Shown here piece after piece: positions 22,901-34,179 of a DNA stretch of 64,000 bases. How positions within the stretch are numbered: the first letter of the stretch is position 1; each line of letters starts with the position of its first letter. Below the pieces are notes generated by a model, which saw only the letters and a program-made list of their open reading frames with translations, was not told the origin of the DNA and did no database searches. Origin of the DNA: Diphasiastrum complanatum (taxonomy: Eukaryota > Streptophyta > Lycopodiopsida > Lycopodiales > Lycopodiaceae); assembly GCA_029204225.1 (NCBI GenBank), contig CM055095.1, positions 48,625,364 to 48,689,363 on the forward strand, given 5' to 3'. Both the position numbers and the translations under genes were made by a program.

Positions 22901-25900
22901 GGATAGTCTTGGACTATAATTGTTTGGAACTTTAACTTTTGAACATTGATTTCCAATGTAAGGTGACATTTCACTCAGTGATTCATGTAAATTGAGGTTA
23001 CATGAAGGTGATGTTACTAGATTGGAGAGAATCAGGCCAATAGGAAAATCTATCGCTTAGTGTACTTCTAAAGGCAGATATAGTACTTCAGTGCAGAGAT
23101 AGATAATTAGTGAATTATTCCATCTCTAAGTACTTATTTGATATTGAAGTCAGACTAAAGATTGATTATCAGGGTAAATGTGAAAGTTAAAAGATTGATT
23201 TTTTAGCTTTTGAACTTGATCTTTAGGATTGGTCAACTGCTCATCCAGTGTATCATGTAAACTTACTTTATATGATGATGACAGTTGGATGTATTGAAGA
23301 TTCTACCCATTTGGAGGATACGAATGCGGATCTTCCCTAGCTGCTCGTTCTGAGGATAGAACTTGATTGAGGGAAGAAGAATGTTACGTCCATGTCCAGT
23401 ATGTGGAATTCAGAATAATTCTTGACATGGATAGCCGGTCACTCCAGTAGTGTATGTAGTTATTAGTTATGCCTCGTCATTCCAGGCTTGGCCGATAAAG
23501 TAATTAATAATCATATGAGGGCCCAGACCTATAATTGGATATAGGAGCACTTGCATGATGTTTGATTGCTATAATGCAAGAATAGGAGGTTAATTGCTAT
23601 TCCAGGTTGCATGGGGATCCTAAGAGGAATATTCTCTCCTCATGGGAGAGAATATATACTAGTGGAAACTCGCCCATCTACGTATTGGATTTTCTGATCC
23701 TTGAAGCCAGGAGCCCCTCCTCTCTGCATTCATTCACCATGGCATGGGGGTGAAGTAGTTAGGGTATTGACTAGCCATTTCCTGTTGGTTGGGTGGTTTT
23801 GCTCCACAGGTGTCGTTTTGGTTGCATGCAATAGGATCTAGTCAGATGATCTTCACTAGGCAATCATCACATTAGGTCTGGCTGCCATTTGTACAATGTA
23901 GGTTGGACCCGAAGCAACCACTCCAACGTGACGAAGTGGTAGGCAAAGCATGTGGGTGCTGGCTTTTTTCAGATCCAACGGGCTATATGTCCTGAACACC
24001 TGCCATAGTCACCATAGGAACTGTCGCCTCTGTTGAACCTGGACCACTGCTCTCAGTAGGCCCTCCCCCAATTGGGCCCTGATGGAAAAGCCTCTCCTGT
24101 GGTGATGCTCTTGCTGTTGTTGATGGTGGCCGTTATGGGCCTGCCTTTGCTGACGAAGTTTGTGGTGGCCCTACTACTGATGTGTAGCATGCAATGGAAA
24201 TAAGGACTCTTATTGTGATCATCTTGGCCACAGATGCAAAAGTGTCTTCATAGTCAAGACCTTTGATTTGTGCATTTCCCTTTGTACATAGTCTTGCTTT
24301 GTATTTGTTGATAGATCCTATCAACAAGCATGTGATTGGATGCAAGTGGATGTTTAGGTCATGGCTTCAAACCACTCCTTGGATTGGAGTGCGTGGATAC
24401 TTCTTGGCTCTTCATAAGAATTGAAAAAAGTTTGATAAGTGGTGCCATCTTCCACTTGCTTGCCTTTCTCCACATAGGTGAGTTTCCTTGGCTCGGATCT
24501 CTCTCTCATGGATTTTCTTGGTGTGATTGCTTGAAGATCCTCCTCGGACCTCCTCAAGCCTCGACCCCAACATATCTCGATTAACATCAAGATTGATAAT
24601 TTTAGATTCATCATGAGATGATTTGATCTCGGCCCCTTCCAAGTTGAAGTTTTGATCTTCATGGAAGATCACATCTCTACTCACAATGATCTTGTTTGTA
24701 GAGGGAATAAAGACTCTATAGGCTTTCTTGGATGTTGAATATTCAATCATAACTCCTTTGATTGAACTAGGATCTTCCTTCTTCCTGGTCTCTAAAGGCA
24801 CATGCAACAAATGCAACCAAAGATCCTAAGGTGATCTACCTTAGGCTTTTCCTTGTACAACATCTCATATGGTGATCTTTTTCCAAGAGCAAGATTAGGA
24901 AGTCTATTACAAAGGTAATTAGCACATGAAATCGCTTCTCCCCAAAAATCTTTTGCTTTTGCACATTCACATAGAGGTCTATTTTTTCTTTCAACAACCC
25001 TATTTTGTTGGGGAGAATAAGAACAAGTAAACCCTCTCCTTACTCCCTCTTGCTCACAATAGTCATTAAATTTGTTGGAGATATACTTCCCTCCACTATC
25101 ACATCTCAAAGCTTTCAACTTACAAGAATATTGCTTTTTAACTAAAGCTTTGAACTTAAGGAAGACATCAAACATCATGGATTTGGAAGACGAGATACAC
25201 CCAAGAAAATCTTGTGTAATCATCTATGAAAGTTACAAAGCAAGTTGCTTCTCCTTTGCTCTTGGAAGAGAAGAAGTGGACATCCGAGTGCACAAGCTCA
25301 AGAGGATGATGAGTCTTGATGTTGGATCTTGGAAAAGGTCTTCTATGAGATTTTGCCATTGCACAAGCTTCACAAGGTTGAAGCTCCTTTGCCATAGACT
25401 TTGGTTATCCAATAGCTTTTCCTTCTTTGAGCATAGATGTCATGGCCTTGAAATTGGGGTGGCCCAATCTCTTGTGCCATAGATCTTCTTGTGGAATCTT
25501 GGTTTTGTAAGCAACATCACAAAGATTAGCACTCTCTCTGGAATCTAGTTTGTACAACTTCCCAAATCTAGATCCTCTAGTGATCACTTCAGTCTCCGTC
25601 TTGATTACACATGTGTCAACATCAAATTTGACATCTAAACCATCATCAAACAATTGACCAACACTAATGAGCTTTTTTGTTAGCTTTGGTACATAGAGAA
25701 CATCATTAAGACACAAGGTTTTTGATGATGCTACACTCAATGGAATGCATTCCATTCCTTCAATATTACATTAAACATCATTTGTTGTATAGGTTGATCT
25801 TTTAGTACCCTCATATGGCATGAGACTAGTGAATGAATTTATAAAACTGGACATGTGAGAACTAGCCCCACTATCTATCAACCACAATTCCTCTCTCTTG

Positions 25901-28900
25901 AAGGGGGAAGAAGAAAAACTTGACATCATCCTCCCTATCACTCTTATTACCTTCACTCTCTTTCTCATTAGTAAGGTTAGCTTGTTTGAATTGGTTTTGC
26001 AATTTGAAACATAGCGGCCTTTCTTGCCATAAAAGAAACACTTGATCTTTGACTTGTTCTTCCTTCTACTAGATGTTGTAGCTTGTGAGGAATGATCCTT
26101 ATCTCCATCTTTGGCTTTGTCCTTGTCTTTCTTGAAGTGTTGTTATTGTTGCCCTTTGCTCCTTCCTTTTGGCTTGTCCTTGGTGAAGAGTGCTTTGTCC
26201 TCTCCACCATCCTTCAAAGAAAGTTTGTTGATCCTCAATAGCTTGTTCTCTTGCCTACATTCTTCGGCAATGAAAACACCTTGCAATGCCTCCAAGCTTG
26301 GAAGCTCCTCATGGATTGCATAAGTTTGAACAATATTGTCAAATTCATCTTCCATTAAGGATTACTTGCACTAATTGATTTTGATTGAGATGGTCTCCTA
26401 TGCAAGCAAGCTCTCTATGAAGATCTTTCACTCTCATGACAAAATTTTAGACACTCTCATCACTTTTTTGGTAGCTTTGAAAGATTTGATTTCTTAGTGT
26501 GAGCAACTTAGATGTGTTCTTTGCCTCATAAATGGCTTTAAGGGTGTCCCAAGCCTCTTTGGTCGAGGTGCATGAGCTAATCTCTCTCAACACTTCATTT
26601 GACACATTCATTTTGATACAATGTAGGGCCATCCTTGCCCTCTTGAAAAACACTCAAGGACTCCACAAACTACTCAAACACAATGGGTTTGAGTGAAACT
26701 ATGTGGCTATGACAACAAAATCTCATCTAGATCAACCCTAGACTAGATTGACAATGAAAATCAAGAGTTTTTTTGATGATCTAAGCTAGATGTGAGCCTA
26801 CAAGCAATCACACACTAGATTTGGATCTACCTTGGAAAAACACCAACCATTCAAAGTTAGGTGATCTCACACGTGTCTGAGCACAGCAGTCCATATAGTA
26901 CTCAGGCTGGATCAAATCAATGTGATTTTGATGCCAAAATCCTATACTTACAAGTCCAAGTTTTTCAAGCAATTTTTCATCAAACTTGATGCATGCAATC
27001 CATCCTTAATCTAGCTCTTATACCACACGTCTGAAGACTTCCAAAATGATGTAATTGATCTTCTAAGGTGTGCGTGATTGCACATGAATCTATCTCTTGA
27101 TTGATGCAAACAATCTAGCTGGACGATGTCTTCTTAGGTACATCAAGTTCAGGGTTCTCTTTATGCTCATGGATCTTTTTAAGTGAAGATGGAGCTCTAC
27201 TGAGGTGCAAGATGTGTTACTATCAGATCTCAAAAACTTGGGAAGATGGACAATCAAGAAAGGAAAAAAAACATTGCTACCTCTTCAAATGATGGTGCCC
27301 TAATGTTCACTTGTGAATATGTTTTGCCGTTTATGATGCACTAAAGTCCAATTTCTATGGCCCAATCATTAGTTGAAGAACCTCAAGAGGTATTCGTATG
27401 GAAAACTATTTGCTCTAAAATATATAAAGTTCCCATTTAGCTAGTCCTAACGAATTTTACGAATGGGTGATCATTGGTTAGTGAGCATTTTGTCACTGTG
27501 GGAGTATGTATACTTTATGAGGGATGGGCTAACAGAATTTTTGTAGTTAGTATTAGAGTTGGAAGGAACACCATTCCCAATGACAAGTAAGATCAATGAG
27601 TTAGAATGACATTTGAGTGAATACAAGGAGGCTACGAAAACTGGAGCTTCTTGATTCCAAAAAGAAAAAGGTAATACCACTAGGTAGTTCAAACATAGAA
27701 ACCTTCCAAATGGAGTTAGGATACTTTAGACAAATTCTAAAGTTAACTAAACTTAGCCATCATATAAATGCCACTAACTACTAGTTAGCCATTTATTATC
27801 CTATAGAGGATTAGAGAGGGATCCACCTTTATTTATTGAGGTAATAGAACCTTCTGAACCGTATTAAGCTTTACAAGGCCTTATTGCATTAACGGTATTT
27901 TTAATGCACGTGACACTCCTTTTTTCATAAAAAAATTGAAGTACTTTGATGAAATTCATCCATTGAGGACCTGGTAATGTTAAGTAGATATGCATGAGAT
28001 GTTCAATCTTGTAAGACAAGGCTGTAGTAAAGTTTCTAGTGAAGAGCCTTGATTTACAAGTTATTTGCCTTATAATCTTGAAGATCGTTGAAGAAGAGGT
28101 TGATGATCCGCAAGCGTCCAATTCTGCAAGGGTTGACAGGGTGTTACATGACAATGTTGTCGTTGATCTACTCCCTCAGCATCTGTGTTGCTTGGAAAGT
28201 TCATACAATTCCCCAGGCATCTCTTTGTTGCTTTGCATCAAGGGATACTGCTTCATATATAGTTCCAAAGTGTTGAATAATGACTTTCATTATTATGGCC
28301 AATGATTAGAGAAATGAATGCCATACTGCGAAAGGATCATCTTTGTCATCTTCACACGGAATGTAATGGATCTGGATTCATTAACCAGTAAAGCTTGCTT
28401 CCAGATATAATTCCCTTTGAAAATCACCAAAGCTACCAAATTCCTCTTGGGAGTTTCTAACGTATGAGTTAAGCTTGAATCTACCATTATAGATCCAAAT
28501 AATCTTGTTGACTCAGTTGCTCCTATAATATGGGTACCCATGGGCAGAATACACGATCACTGTTTGTTGCAAATTTGGATCCCAGAGAATAGTCAATTTC
28601 TGTTTTTGTGCTCGTAACATAAATCAATATTTTCCATGGGTCTGCAATATTTTTTATAGTGTGTGCTGTACCATATTTAAGTGCGAGTTTGCTTTGTCAG
28701 GTATCAACCCTCTTTGGAGTAGGTGACGAATTTGGAGAGGATGCACTTATGGGCAAGCTTGAGAGCATGAAGGGTGTTATTGAGCAAGTCAACGAGCAGT
28801 TTCGAAATCCAGTAAGAAATTTGATCTAATTTTGCAAGCATATTCAGTTACGAACTTTGCATTTTAGTGTGCTCTTCTCACTTCAAGGAAAGCATTTCTT

Positions 28901-30010
28901 TCCTTAACAAGAAGCTTTGGCCCATGCATGGTGTGGTGGTGTAGCTTGTTTGGCCACCCATGTTTGATTCGCTGCCCATCCATGGGCATCTGTTTAAATT
29001 GTTTTGTTTTGTTCAGTGAGAACAAGAAAAAAAAAAGAAGTAAAAAATAGAGTAACAAGAAAAAACAGTATGTCATGAAGATCAAACATTTGCTGTTCTA
29101 GCTAGTAGGAAGTAACTGCATCTCTTGCAGGATTTGACAACTTTCATATGCGTATGCATTCCGGAGTTTTTATCTCTTTATGAGACTGAAAGGCTGGTTC
29201 AGGAGCTTGCAAAGTTTGAGATCGACACCCATAATATCATCATTAACCAGCTCATATTTGAAGAAGAAGGTAAGATTATTCGCTCATTTACAAAAGAAGC
29301 AAACTCTGTGTATGTTGTATTGAATTCCATTCTTTTTTATCTCATGCCTCATATTGAACCACAATGTTATTCCAAGTTCATTTTTGACTCATTAGCAGCA
29401 TACAGGGTGACGTGCTATCTTGATTATTTCTTCCCATAAGTTCACAGGTGGGTTTGTTGAATATGACAAGTGTTAATCTGGACAGTTTCAGATTCAAAGC
29501 TCTTAAAGGCCCGGGCAAGGATGCAGCAAAAGTATCTGGACCAGTATTATGAGCTCTACGAGGATTTTCACATCACTTTGTTGCCCTTGCTTCCTGAAGA
29601 GGTCATCTGAAGAAACCTTAAGTCCTCAAAACTCTGCCTTAATAAAGCTTGGCACCTTTCTATTGCTTGTGATAGTTTTTTTTATTGTTTGTTACAAAAA
29701 AATCCTCACTTCTTTACAAGAAATAGTTTGGGATGTAGGGTTTTGTTTATTTTGTTTTGTAGCCTCCAGCTACAGGTTTTCAATAATGCTCATCTTGCAT
29801 ATAATGCAGGTGCGAGGTGTGGATGCTCTTAAAGAATTTGCTTCGAATTTGAAAGTTCCATATAAACCTAAAGCTATAACAGGAAGTGCATGTCTCAATG
29901 AAAAGGTTGTGGCTTTAGAACAAGAAAATGCTCAATTACAAAGTCGTGTGTTGGAGTTGGAATCTGAGTTTGATAGACTGCGGAAAGGGAAGCAAATAGT
30001 GGAAGGGTAG
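13619..30010 (+). CDS. GET3: GET3 (ArsA/TRC40-type) tail-anchored protein targeting ATPase, 7 exons
   Basis: Exons 13619-13939, 14584-14711, 15317-15467, 28701-28811, 29131-29269, 29492-29601 and 29810-30010 join in frame to 386 residues, all with GT-AG edges. The protein has the deviant P-loop [10 protein letters not shown] (residues 47-56), switch [11 protein letters not shown] (78-87), switch [12 protein letters not shown], and the conserved [14 protein letters not shown]. The zinc CXXC motif of fungal and animal GET3 is absent, as in plant GET3a, which this matches closely. GET3 is a cytosolic dimer that captures tail-anchored proteins and delivers them to the ER membrane receptor. The C-terminus has a short predicted coiled coil. 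The first ATG adds 23 residues to the usual N-terminus; in-frame ATGs at 13667, 13673 and 13688 are alternatives, and 13688 (MALQPEA) gives the family-typical 363-residue length. No lesion is seen. Confidence 0.93.
13643..13666 (+). repeat. (GCGA)n tetranucleotide repeat at the GET3 start
   Basis: About six GCGA units lie between the first ATG (13619) and the second (13667). In frame they encode SERASERA. If translation starts at 13667 or 13688 the repeat is in the 5' UTR. Confidence 0.9.
13940..14583 (+). other. GET3 intron 1 with internal repeats
   Basis: A phrase of about 120-150 bp (GAATTAGGGTTAACCTGAT... AATTGCTGCATGCT) recurs three times between 14100 and 14460, so the intron grew by tandem duplication. 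No gene is seen. Confidence 0.5.
14584..14711 (+). CDS. GET3: GET3 exon 2
   Basis: Acceptor TAG, beginning [13 protein letters not shown] and ending in AEMLK at the donor AA|GTGAGT (phase 2). It encodes the alpha-helical client-binding region following switch I. Confidence 0.9.
15317..15467 (+). CDS. GET3: GET3 exon 3
   Basis: Acceptor AATGCAG. It encodes [20 protein letters not shown], the Walker B/switch II region, and ends FGGLIGQ at CAG|GTGATA. A 13,233-bp intron follows. Confidence 0.9.
16272..17303 (-). pseudogene. hAT-type transposase C-terminal relic
   Basis: The frames at 17303-16947 ([20 protein letters not shown]), 16754-16557 and 16584-16272 resemble the region of plant hAT transposases where a DRWW-like helix, an Ala/His-rich segment and a tail with acidic runs occur. 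Frameshifts and stops separate them. The N-terminal zinc finger and DDE core are not seen. It lies antisense in GET3 intron 3. Confidence 0.45.
17311..17390 (-). pseudogene. Short copia fragment
   Basis: About 80 bp closely resemble 25515-25595 of the antisense copia element (GSRFG-LYKLDS coding sequence). It is an isolated piece between the hAT relic and the gypsy 5' LTR. Confidence 0.6.
17436..17871 (+). repeat. 5' LTR of the gypsy element (lacks its first ~43 bp)
   Basis: Matches the 3' LTR from TGACATGGATAG to the end CATCA. The 3' copy starts earlier with TGTTACGTCCATG, so the 5' copy has lost that piece or been joined to foreign sequence. Confidence 0.75.
17888..18118 (+). repeat. Second, partial tandem copy of the 5' LTR end plus primer site
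   Basis: About 231 bp repeat 17657-17887, including the LTR 3' half and the primer site. The second primer site reads GAGGTATCAGAGC (one change). The join has AGAGAATATA at both edges. Confidence 0.8.
23382..23869 (+). repeat. 3' LTR of the gypsy element
   Basis: 488 bp from TGTTACGTCC to CAATCATCA, following a polypurine tract. It closely resembles the 5' LTR. Confidence 0.75.
23870..24180. other. Short GC-richer segment between gypsy and copia elements
   Basis: Base composition and the proline/glycine-rich minus-strand frame resemble the hAT relic at 16.3-17.3 kb. It may be the displaced part of that element across the gypsy insertion. No firm identification. Confidence 0.25.
24133..26653 (-). 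pseudogene. Ty1/copia polyprotein relic, antisense in GET3 intron 3
   Basis: Reading on the minus strand: gag (26653-26143, helical, [18 protein letters not shown]), a disrupted zinc-knuckle region, protease ([12 protein letters not shown] near 25900), GAG-pre-integrase (25755-25405, [10 protein letters not shown]), integrase (25395-24792, [22 protein letters not shown]) and the beginning of reverse transcriptase ([20 protein letters not shown]) at 24345-24133. Stops and frameshifts separate the pieces, and the rest of RT and RNase H are missing. It belongs to the same family as the plus-strand copia at 44.5-46.2 kb. Confidence 0.8.
27014..27025 (-). other. Primer binding site of the antisense copia element
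   Basis: TGGTATAAGAGC on the minus strand, close to the initiator Met tRNA complement. The 5' LTR should lie just to its right (27026 onward); its outer edge is not identified. Confidence 0.55.
27864..28154 (-). pseudogene. LINE-like reverse transcriptase fragment
   Basis: The 96-residue frame contains [16 protein letters not shown] and a following VTCIKN segment, like the GFGPQW-(x)-KVLY region of plant LINE reverse transcriptases. The catalytic boxes are not seen. A second frame at 28541-28293 may belong to it. Confidence 0.35.
28701..28811 (+). CDS. GET3: GET3 exon 4
   Basis: Acceptor TTTGTCAG. It encodes [16 protein letters not shown] and [13 protein letters not shown], part of the helical client-binding subdomain. 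Donor CCA|GTAAGA. Confidence 0.9.
29131..29269 (+). CDS. GET3: GET3 exon 5
   Basis: Acceptor TCTTGCAG. It encodes [20 protein letters not shown] and the nucleotide-base-binding IINQ segment, and ends in acidic EEE at G|GTAAGA (phase 1). Confidence 0.9.
29492..29601 (+). CDS. GET3: GET3 exon 6
   Basis: Acceptor CAGTTTCAG. It encodes [19 protein letters not shown] (no CXXC) and ends LLPEE at GAG|GTCATC. Confidence 0.88.
29810..30010 (+). CDS. GET3: GET3 exon 7 and stop
   Basis: Acceptor TAATGCAG, encoding [20 protein letters not shown] followed by a heptad-patterned tail ([19 protein letters not shown]). Stop TAG is at 30008-30010. Confidence 0.9.
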   Translation: MRGVDALKEFASNLKVPYKPKAITGSACLNEKVVALEQENAQLQSRVLELESEFDRLRKGKQIVEG

Positions 30011-30177
30011 GGTCGTTGTGGCTTTTTTAGCTGATCTTGAATCAGCCAGCAGATTCATGACATTCAATATTTGTTAAAAATACTTTTGAGTCTGGACTTA
30101 TAGGTACCAATTATCATTGAGGCGCATGCATTCTTACTATTCAATGGGATGGAAGTTTATCCTGTAAACTCCCATGA

Positions 30178-30183
30178 AATAAA
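30178..30183 (+). terminator. Candidate polyadenylation signal of GET3
   Basis: AATAAA 168 bp after the GET3 stop codon, the first such motif downstream. Confidence 0.45.
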
Positions 30184-30296
30184 TTCAAGAATTATAGATG
30201 ACTTGGAGAGTGGTATGTGTTCAGTTTCCTTTGATGTGCTTCTTGATGTGACATTTCTAGTTGTAAAGCTAGTGCAGTTTTGTCTGCAAATTGGAA

Positions 30297-30301
30297 CACA
30301 C

Positions 30302-30333
<32 letters not shown>
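30297..30333. repeat. (CA)n microsatellite with CG interruptions
   Basis: (CA)n interrupted by CGCGCGCG at about 30309. Confidence 0.9.
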
Positions 30334-30334
<1 letters not shown>

Positions 30335-30339
30335 TAGAT

Positions 30340-31375
30340 GTGTATAGTTATATACATATTACATATATACGTATTGTTTCAGTGTGTAAGGACTACTTGC
30401 TTAACTTAAAAATTTGAAGAAGAAACTTGTGCACTTTAATTACGTACACTGAACTTAATTCATTATTTGCTAATTTGTTGTGGAATAATAAATTCTATCT
30501 AGTTTCTTGAAAGGCATGCTAACCATAAAATATGTTGTGCGCTACGTAACGTCAGTCATGAATTTATGCTCAGGGCTGGAATTAGACAATGTTAGGGACT
30601 CATTCATTTCACCCCTCAATCTTGCCAATTCAATTGATTGTACCACCGTTGTGATCATTTCATTTTTTGTTAAGCGTAGGCTGATTGGGACAGGGAACAA
30701 GTGGTAGGGCATAGATACTCTTGGGACACATTGACCATACGAATCCCCTAATTTAAAAGGTTTTATAAGGGCCTCCAGAACACCATATGGAAACTCCATT
30801 CATTCACAATTTATCTTTCATAGATTCATGCAATAGTTGATTCGTAGGACATTAGTGATCGTACTTTGATCTTTATAGGAGGGGTTATACGATCATCAGT
30901 TTTTTGTTGACTTTTGTTTGTGATTCAGTATGCTTGATGTTGTTCATGACTTAGTTTTGGAAGAAGTTTGAGATCTTTATAATTCCACATACCCAAACTG
31001 AGATCTATAAGTGCAACATGAGCACTTATTGTAGTGCCAAAATTAGGGTATTTTTCCCAAAGCAAACAACTGAAGGAAAAAAGAGAAACATGTTTGCCAA
31101 ACCTTTAGTGTCAAGTTTCCATGTTGTCCATGATCTTTAGGAGTAAGCTATCTATACAACACTGGGTCGTATCTATGAAGTGTGCCACACTTGCACTCTA
31201 ATCAAAAGCTGTCTTCACATCAATACACATCTGAAAAGAATTATAGCAATGGTGGACACTTATCCTAGTAAGTCAGAATACTTTTGGATTGCTCTAAAAT
31301 TATCCAAAGCTTTGCATGAGCAAGGATACTTTCTTCAGTTAACATTCAAGGTACACACTTGTTTGAAGTGAACTG
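30340..31375. other. Intergenic stretch after GET3; one exon-like piece
   Basis: Mostly without supported genes. At about 31246-31350 an open piece (AMVDTYPSKSEYFWIALKLS) is preceded by TTATAG and followed by GTACAC, so it could be an exon of an unrecognised gene cut off by the copia LTR at 31.4 kb. The evidence is weak. Confidence 0.2.
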
Positions 31376-31399
31376 ATAGTTTCGGCTTCAACTACAGCT

Positions 31400-31829
31400 A
31401 GTAGCGACAAGGATTCGGAAGTGTGCTTCAGCCTGCGCTTGTTGCATTTTGCGAAAAATGCGACATTTGGTGAATCTACACATATTTGTTCATTTTAACT
31501 CTACGAGAGAATGTGACAAATGCGAAAAACCTGAAGAGAGAAAATGCGACACTAAGCCAAAATGCGAAAAAGCCGAAGAAAGGTAGAAACTATTTTAAGT
31601 CATGTTTTAGCTAAATGTTGGGTTTTTGGGAAATGCGAACTCGAGAAAGTGTTCGACATTCAGTTTTTCCAGCCCACGAACCTGCAACTTAATTTCAACT
31701 TGAAATTATGGTAGGATTGGTTACCCTTTGCTGGAGATCAGCCGGAAGCCTGTTTGTAGACGTTCTTCAAATAAATTAGCTGTCTAAGTTATGATTCCAA
31801 GGAGACAACGGTGGGCTTCATTTCCAACA
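31400..31829 (-). repeat. 3' LTR region of the 32-34 kb copia element
   Basis: Starts TGTTGGAAATGAAG (minus strand from 31829) directly after a polypurine tract AGAGGGGGGA (31840-31831). It contains several GCGAAAAATGCGACA-like phrases at 31430-31570. The far edge is not defined. Confidence 0.6.
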
Positions 31830-31922
31830 ATCCCCCCTCTCACTTTCCATACTTTCTTGCCACTTCACAGCATTCTTGGAGTTAATTGCTTCGGCTAGGC
31901 TCTCTGGTTCTCCTGATGAAGT

Positions 31923-34171
31923 TCAGAATGATTGAGGTGTATACCTCTCAGGAACTGTCCGAGTTCGTGAGGATTTGCGAACGTTTGGTTGACCAGGATG
32001 TGATGATGCTTCTTCTTGAATTTCTCTAGATCTACTCGAGCTAGCTTCGTCTGGTCTGATGACAGGTACTATCGGCTGCTCGGCTTCTATAGCTGTAGCT
32101 GCAGGTTCTGTAGAAGGAACATCAACATTGGAAGAATCCATGCTACGTAAAATAGGATGAAATGACATAGCATCGTTTATCGATGGTTGTTTGAAATCAT
32201 AGTATATATGTTCTTGAAATATTACATCCCTAGAGACAAATACTACATTGTTGGATGGATCATAAACTTTATAAGCTTTATGTTCATCAGGATAGCCAAA
32301 AAAAATACATTTATTTGTCCTATGATCCAGCTTCTTCCTAAGCTGTTTAGGAATGTGAACAAAACATATACAACCAAAGTTTTTTAAATGGTTGACACTA
32401 GGCTTGTGCCCATGCCAAACTTCATAAGGAGTTTTGTTGTTGACGGCTTTGGTGCTGGATCTGTTTTGCAGATAACAGGCTATGGCAGTAGCTTCTGCCC
32501 AGAACTTCATAGGTAAGTGTGCTTGATGTAGCATGGATCTGGCTGAGTTGCGAAGAGTTCAAATCTTCCTTTCTACAATCCCATTCTGTTGAGGTGAATA
32601 AGAAGTGGTGAACTGTGTTCTAATACCATGTTCAGCCATGTAGTCGGACATCTTGTTAGAGATGTATTCACCGCCACCATTAGTTCGGAGTGCCTTCACT
32701 TTTGTAGACGTTTGTGTCTCATCCATGGCCTTGAATCTCTTGAAGCATTCAAAGGCTTCAGATTTGTGCTTAATGAACATGACGACCATCTAGAATAATC
32801 ATCTATGAAAGTGATAAAATGGATTGCATCTCCTAAGGATGGAGTTGGCATTGGACCACAAAGATCGCTATGTACAAGATCCAATACATGCTTTGTTTTG
32901 ATGGAATGTGATTTTGGAAAATTGCTTCTAGAGTGCTTTCTATAGATGCATGATTCACAAAAGAAAGATTTCCTATCTAATGAAGAAGGAAAATTCAATC
33001 CATCAACTAAATTATTACAACGCATATAAGAAAGTGATCCTGTATTCCCGTGTCCAAATCGACTATGCCACAGAACAACACTTTCATTTTCATTTTCATT
33101 TTCATTTGAGATACTAGCTAATGCAACTGAATTAGAGAGTACATAAAGATTTCCGACTCTAGTGCATGTAGTCAGAGTAGTATCTTCCTTGAGTATTGTA
33201 CATTGCTCAGACGAGAAAGTAACAATGTAGCCCTCATCAGTTATCTTAGAGACTGATAACAGGTTCTTTGATAACTAAGGAATATGAAGGACGTTAGGAA
33301 CACAAATAGATAGATTATTGTTGAAGGTGATCTTCACTGCTCCTTTGCCTTCCACGTGTATGGTGCTAGAATCTCCGAGGTAGATGAATTGATCTTTGTT
33401 GTAAGCTGCATACTTGGTAAACCATTTCTTGCGAGAGGTCATGTGTTGGGTAGCGCCGCTGTCTAGGTACCAGCTATCACAGCCTTCGTTGTTGCTACTG
33501 TAAGTCATTAACAAGTGTGTATCTTGATCCTTGAATTCCTTGAATTCCGTCGCGTTGGAGGAGTCTGGCTGCTGTTGTTGTTGTTGCTTCTTTGCCTCAT
33601 TGTAGATCCAGATATGACACTCCTTGATATCGTGACTGGATCTCTTGCAATATCTGCAGAAAAGCTTCTTGCGTGATCCACCATGTTCACCTTGAGTGTG
33701 AGGCTTCTGATGTTGCTGCTGCACTTGATTTTTGACCTTGGAATAGTCTTTCTTCTTGGTGTACAGGGCCATGGATTTGTCTTTGATGGACAGGTCGCTG
33801 GTCTTCCTCCGCATTTCTTCTTGAAGAAGATGACCGATCACCTTTTGAAGAGTGAGGTCGGGTTGTGTAGAAATTATCACCACAAAGTGTTCATACGACT
33901 TTGGAAGAGAAGAAATCAAGGTCATGATGACATCATCATCTTAAATAGAACATCCTACAACTGATAACCGATCCAATAAAGATTTGAAGCTGTTGATGTG
34001 AGAAGTGATGGCAGTAAAATCAGACATGCTAAGAGTAAAGAGCTTCCTTCTCAGATGTAATCTAGTGGTTACATCATGAGTCTCATAGAGATTTGATAAC
34101 AAATCTAATGCATCTTTAGAGGTTTTGCATGTGGTATACATGCTAAGGCCTTCCGATCTTTGATCTTCCAT
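31923..34171 (-). pseudogene. Ty1/copia gag-protease-integrase relic
   Basis: Minus strand order: gag (34171-33941, then 33925-33275, with the zinc knuckle CRYCKRSSHDIKECH and a poly-Gln stretch), protease (CDSWYLDSGATQHM), GAG-pre-integrase and integrase N-part (33025-32696), integrase core (32789-32559, SYSPQQNGIVERK), and integrase C-part to the hinge before RT (32534-31923, PERYTPQSF). RT and RNase H are missing: the sequence passes directly to the 3' polypurine tract and LTR. The start is cut by the gypsy element at about 34175. Catalytic motifs are well kept, but frameshifts occur. Confidence 0.85.
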
Positions 34172-34179
34172 GTCTTTGC

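Larger units (their letters stand above)
17436..23869 (+). mobile_element. Ty3/gypsy LTR retrotransposon in GET3 intron 3, decayed interior
   Basis: Two long direct repeats bound it: 17436-17871 and 23382-23869. The 5' repeat is followed by TGGTATCAGAG (initiator Met tRNA primer site), and the 3' repeat is preceded by a purine run GAGGGAAGAAGAA. The interior is almost without open frames; a recognisable gypsy reverse transcriptase phrase ([10 protein letters not shown]...[13 protein letters not shown]) survives at 20512-20640. The element is in the same orientation as GET3. Confidence 0.75.

Noticed and set aside
29549-29806. Upstream part of the open frame leading into GET3 exon 7
   Set aside because: It is intron 6 sequence that happens to stay open; the exon boundary at 29810 follows a proper acceptor and family alignment.
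30149-30357. Short ORFs on both strands after GET3
   Set aside because: They run through the (CA)n microsatellite and have no motif.
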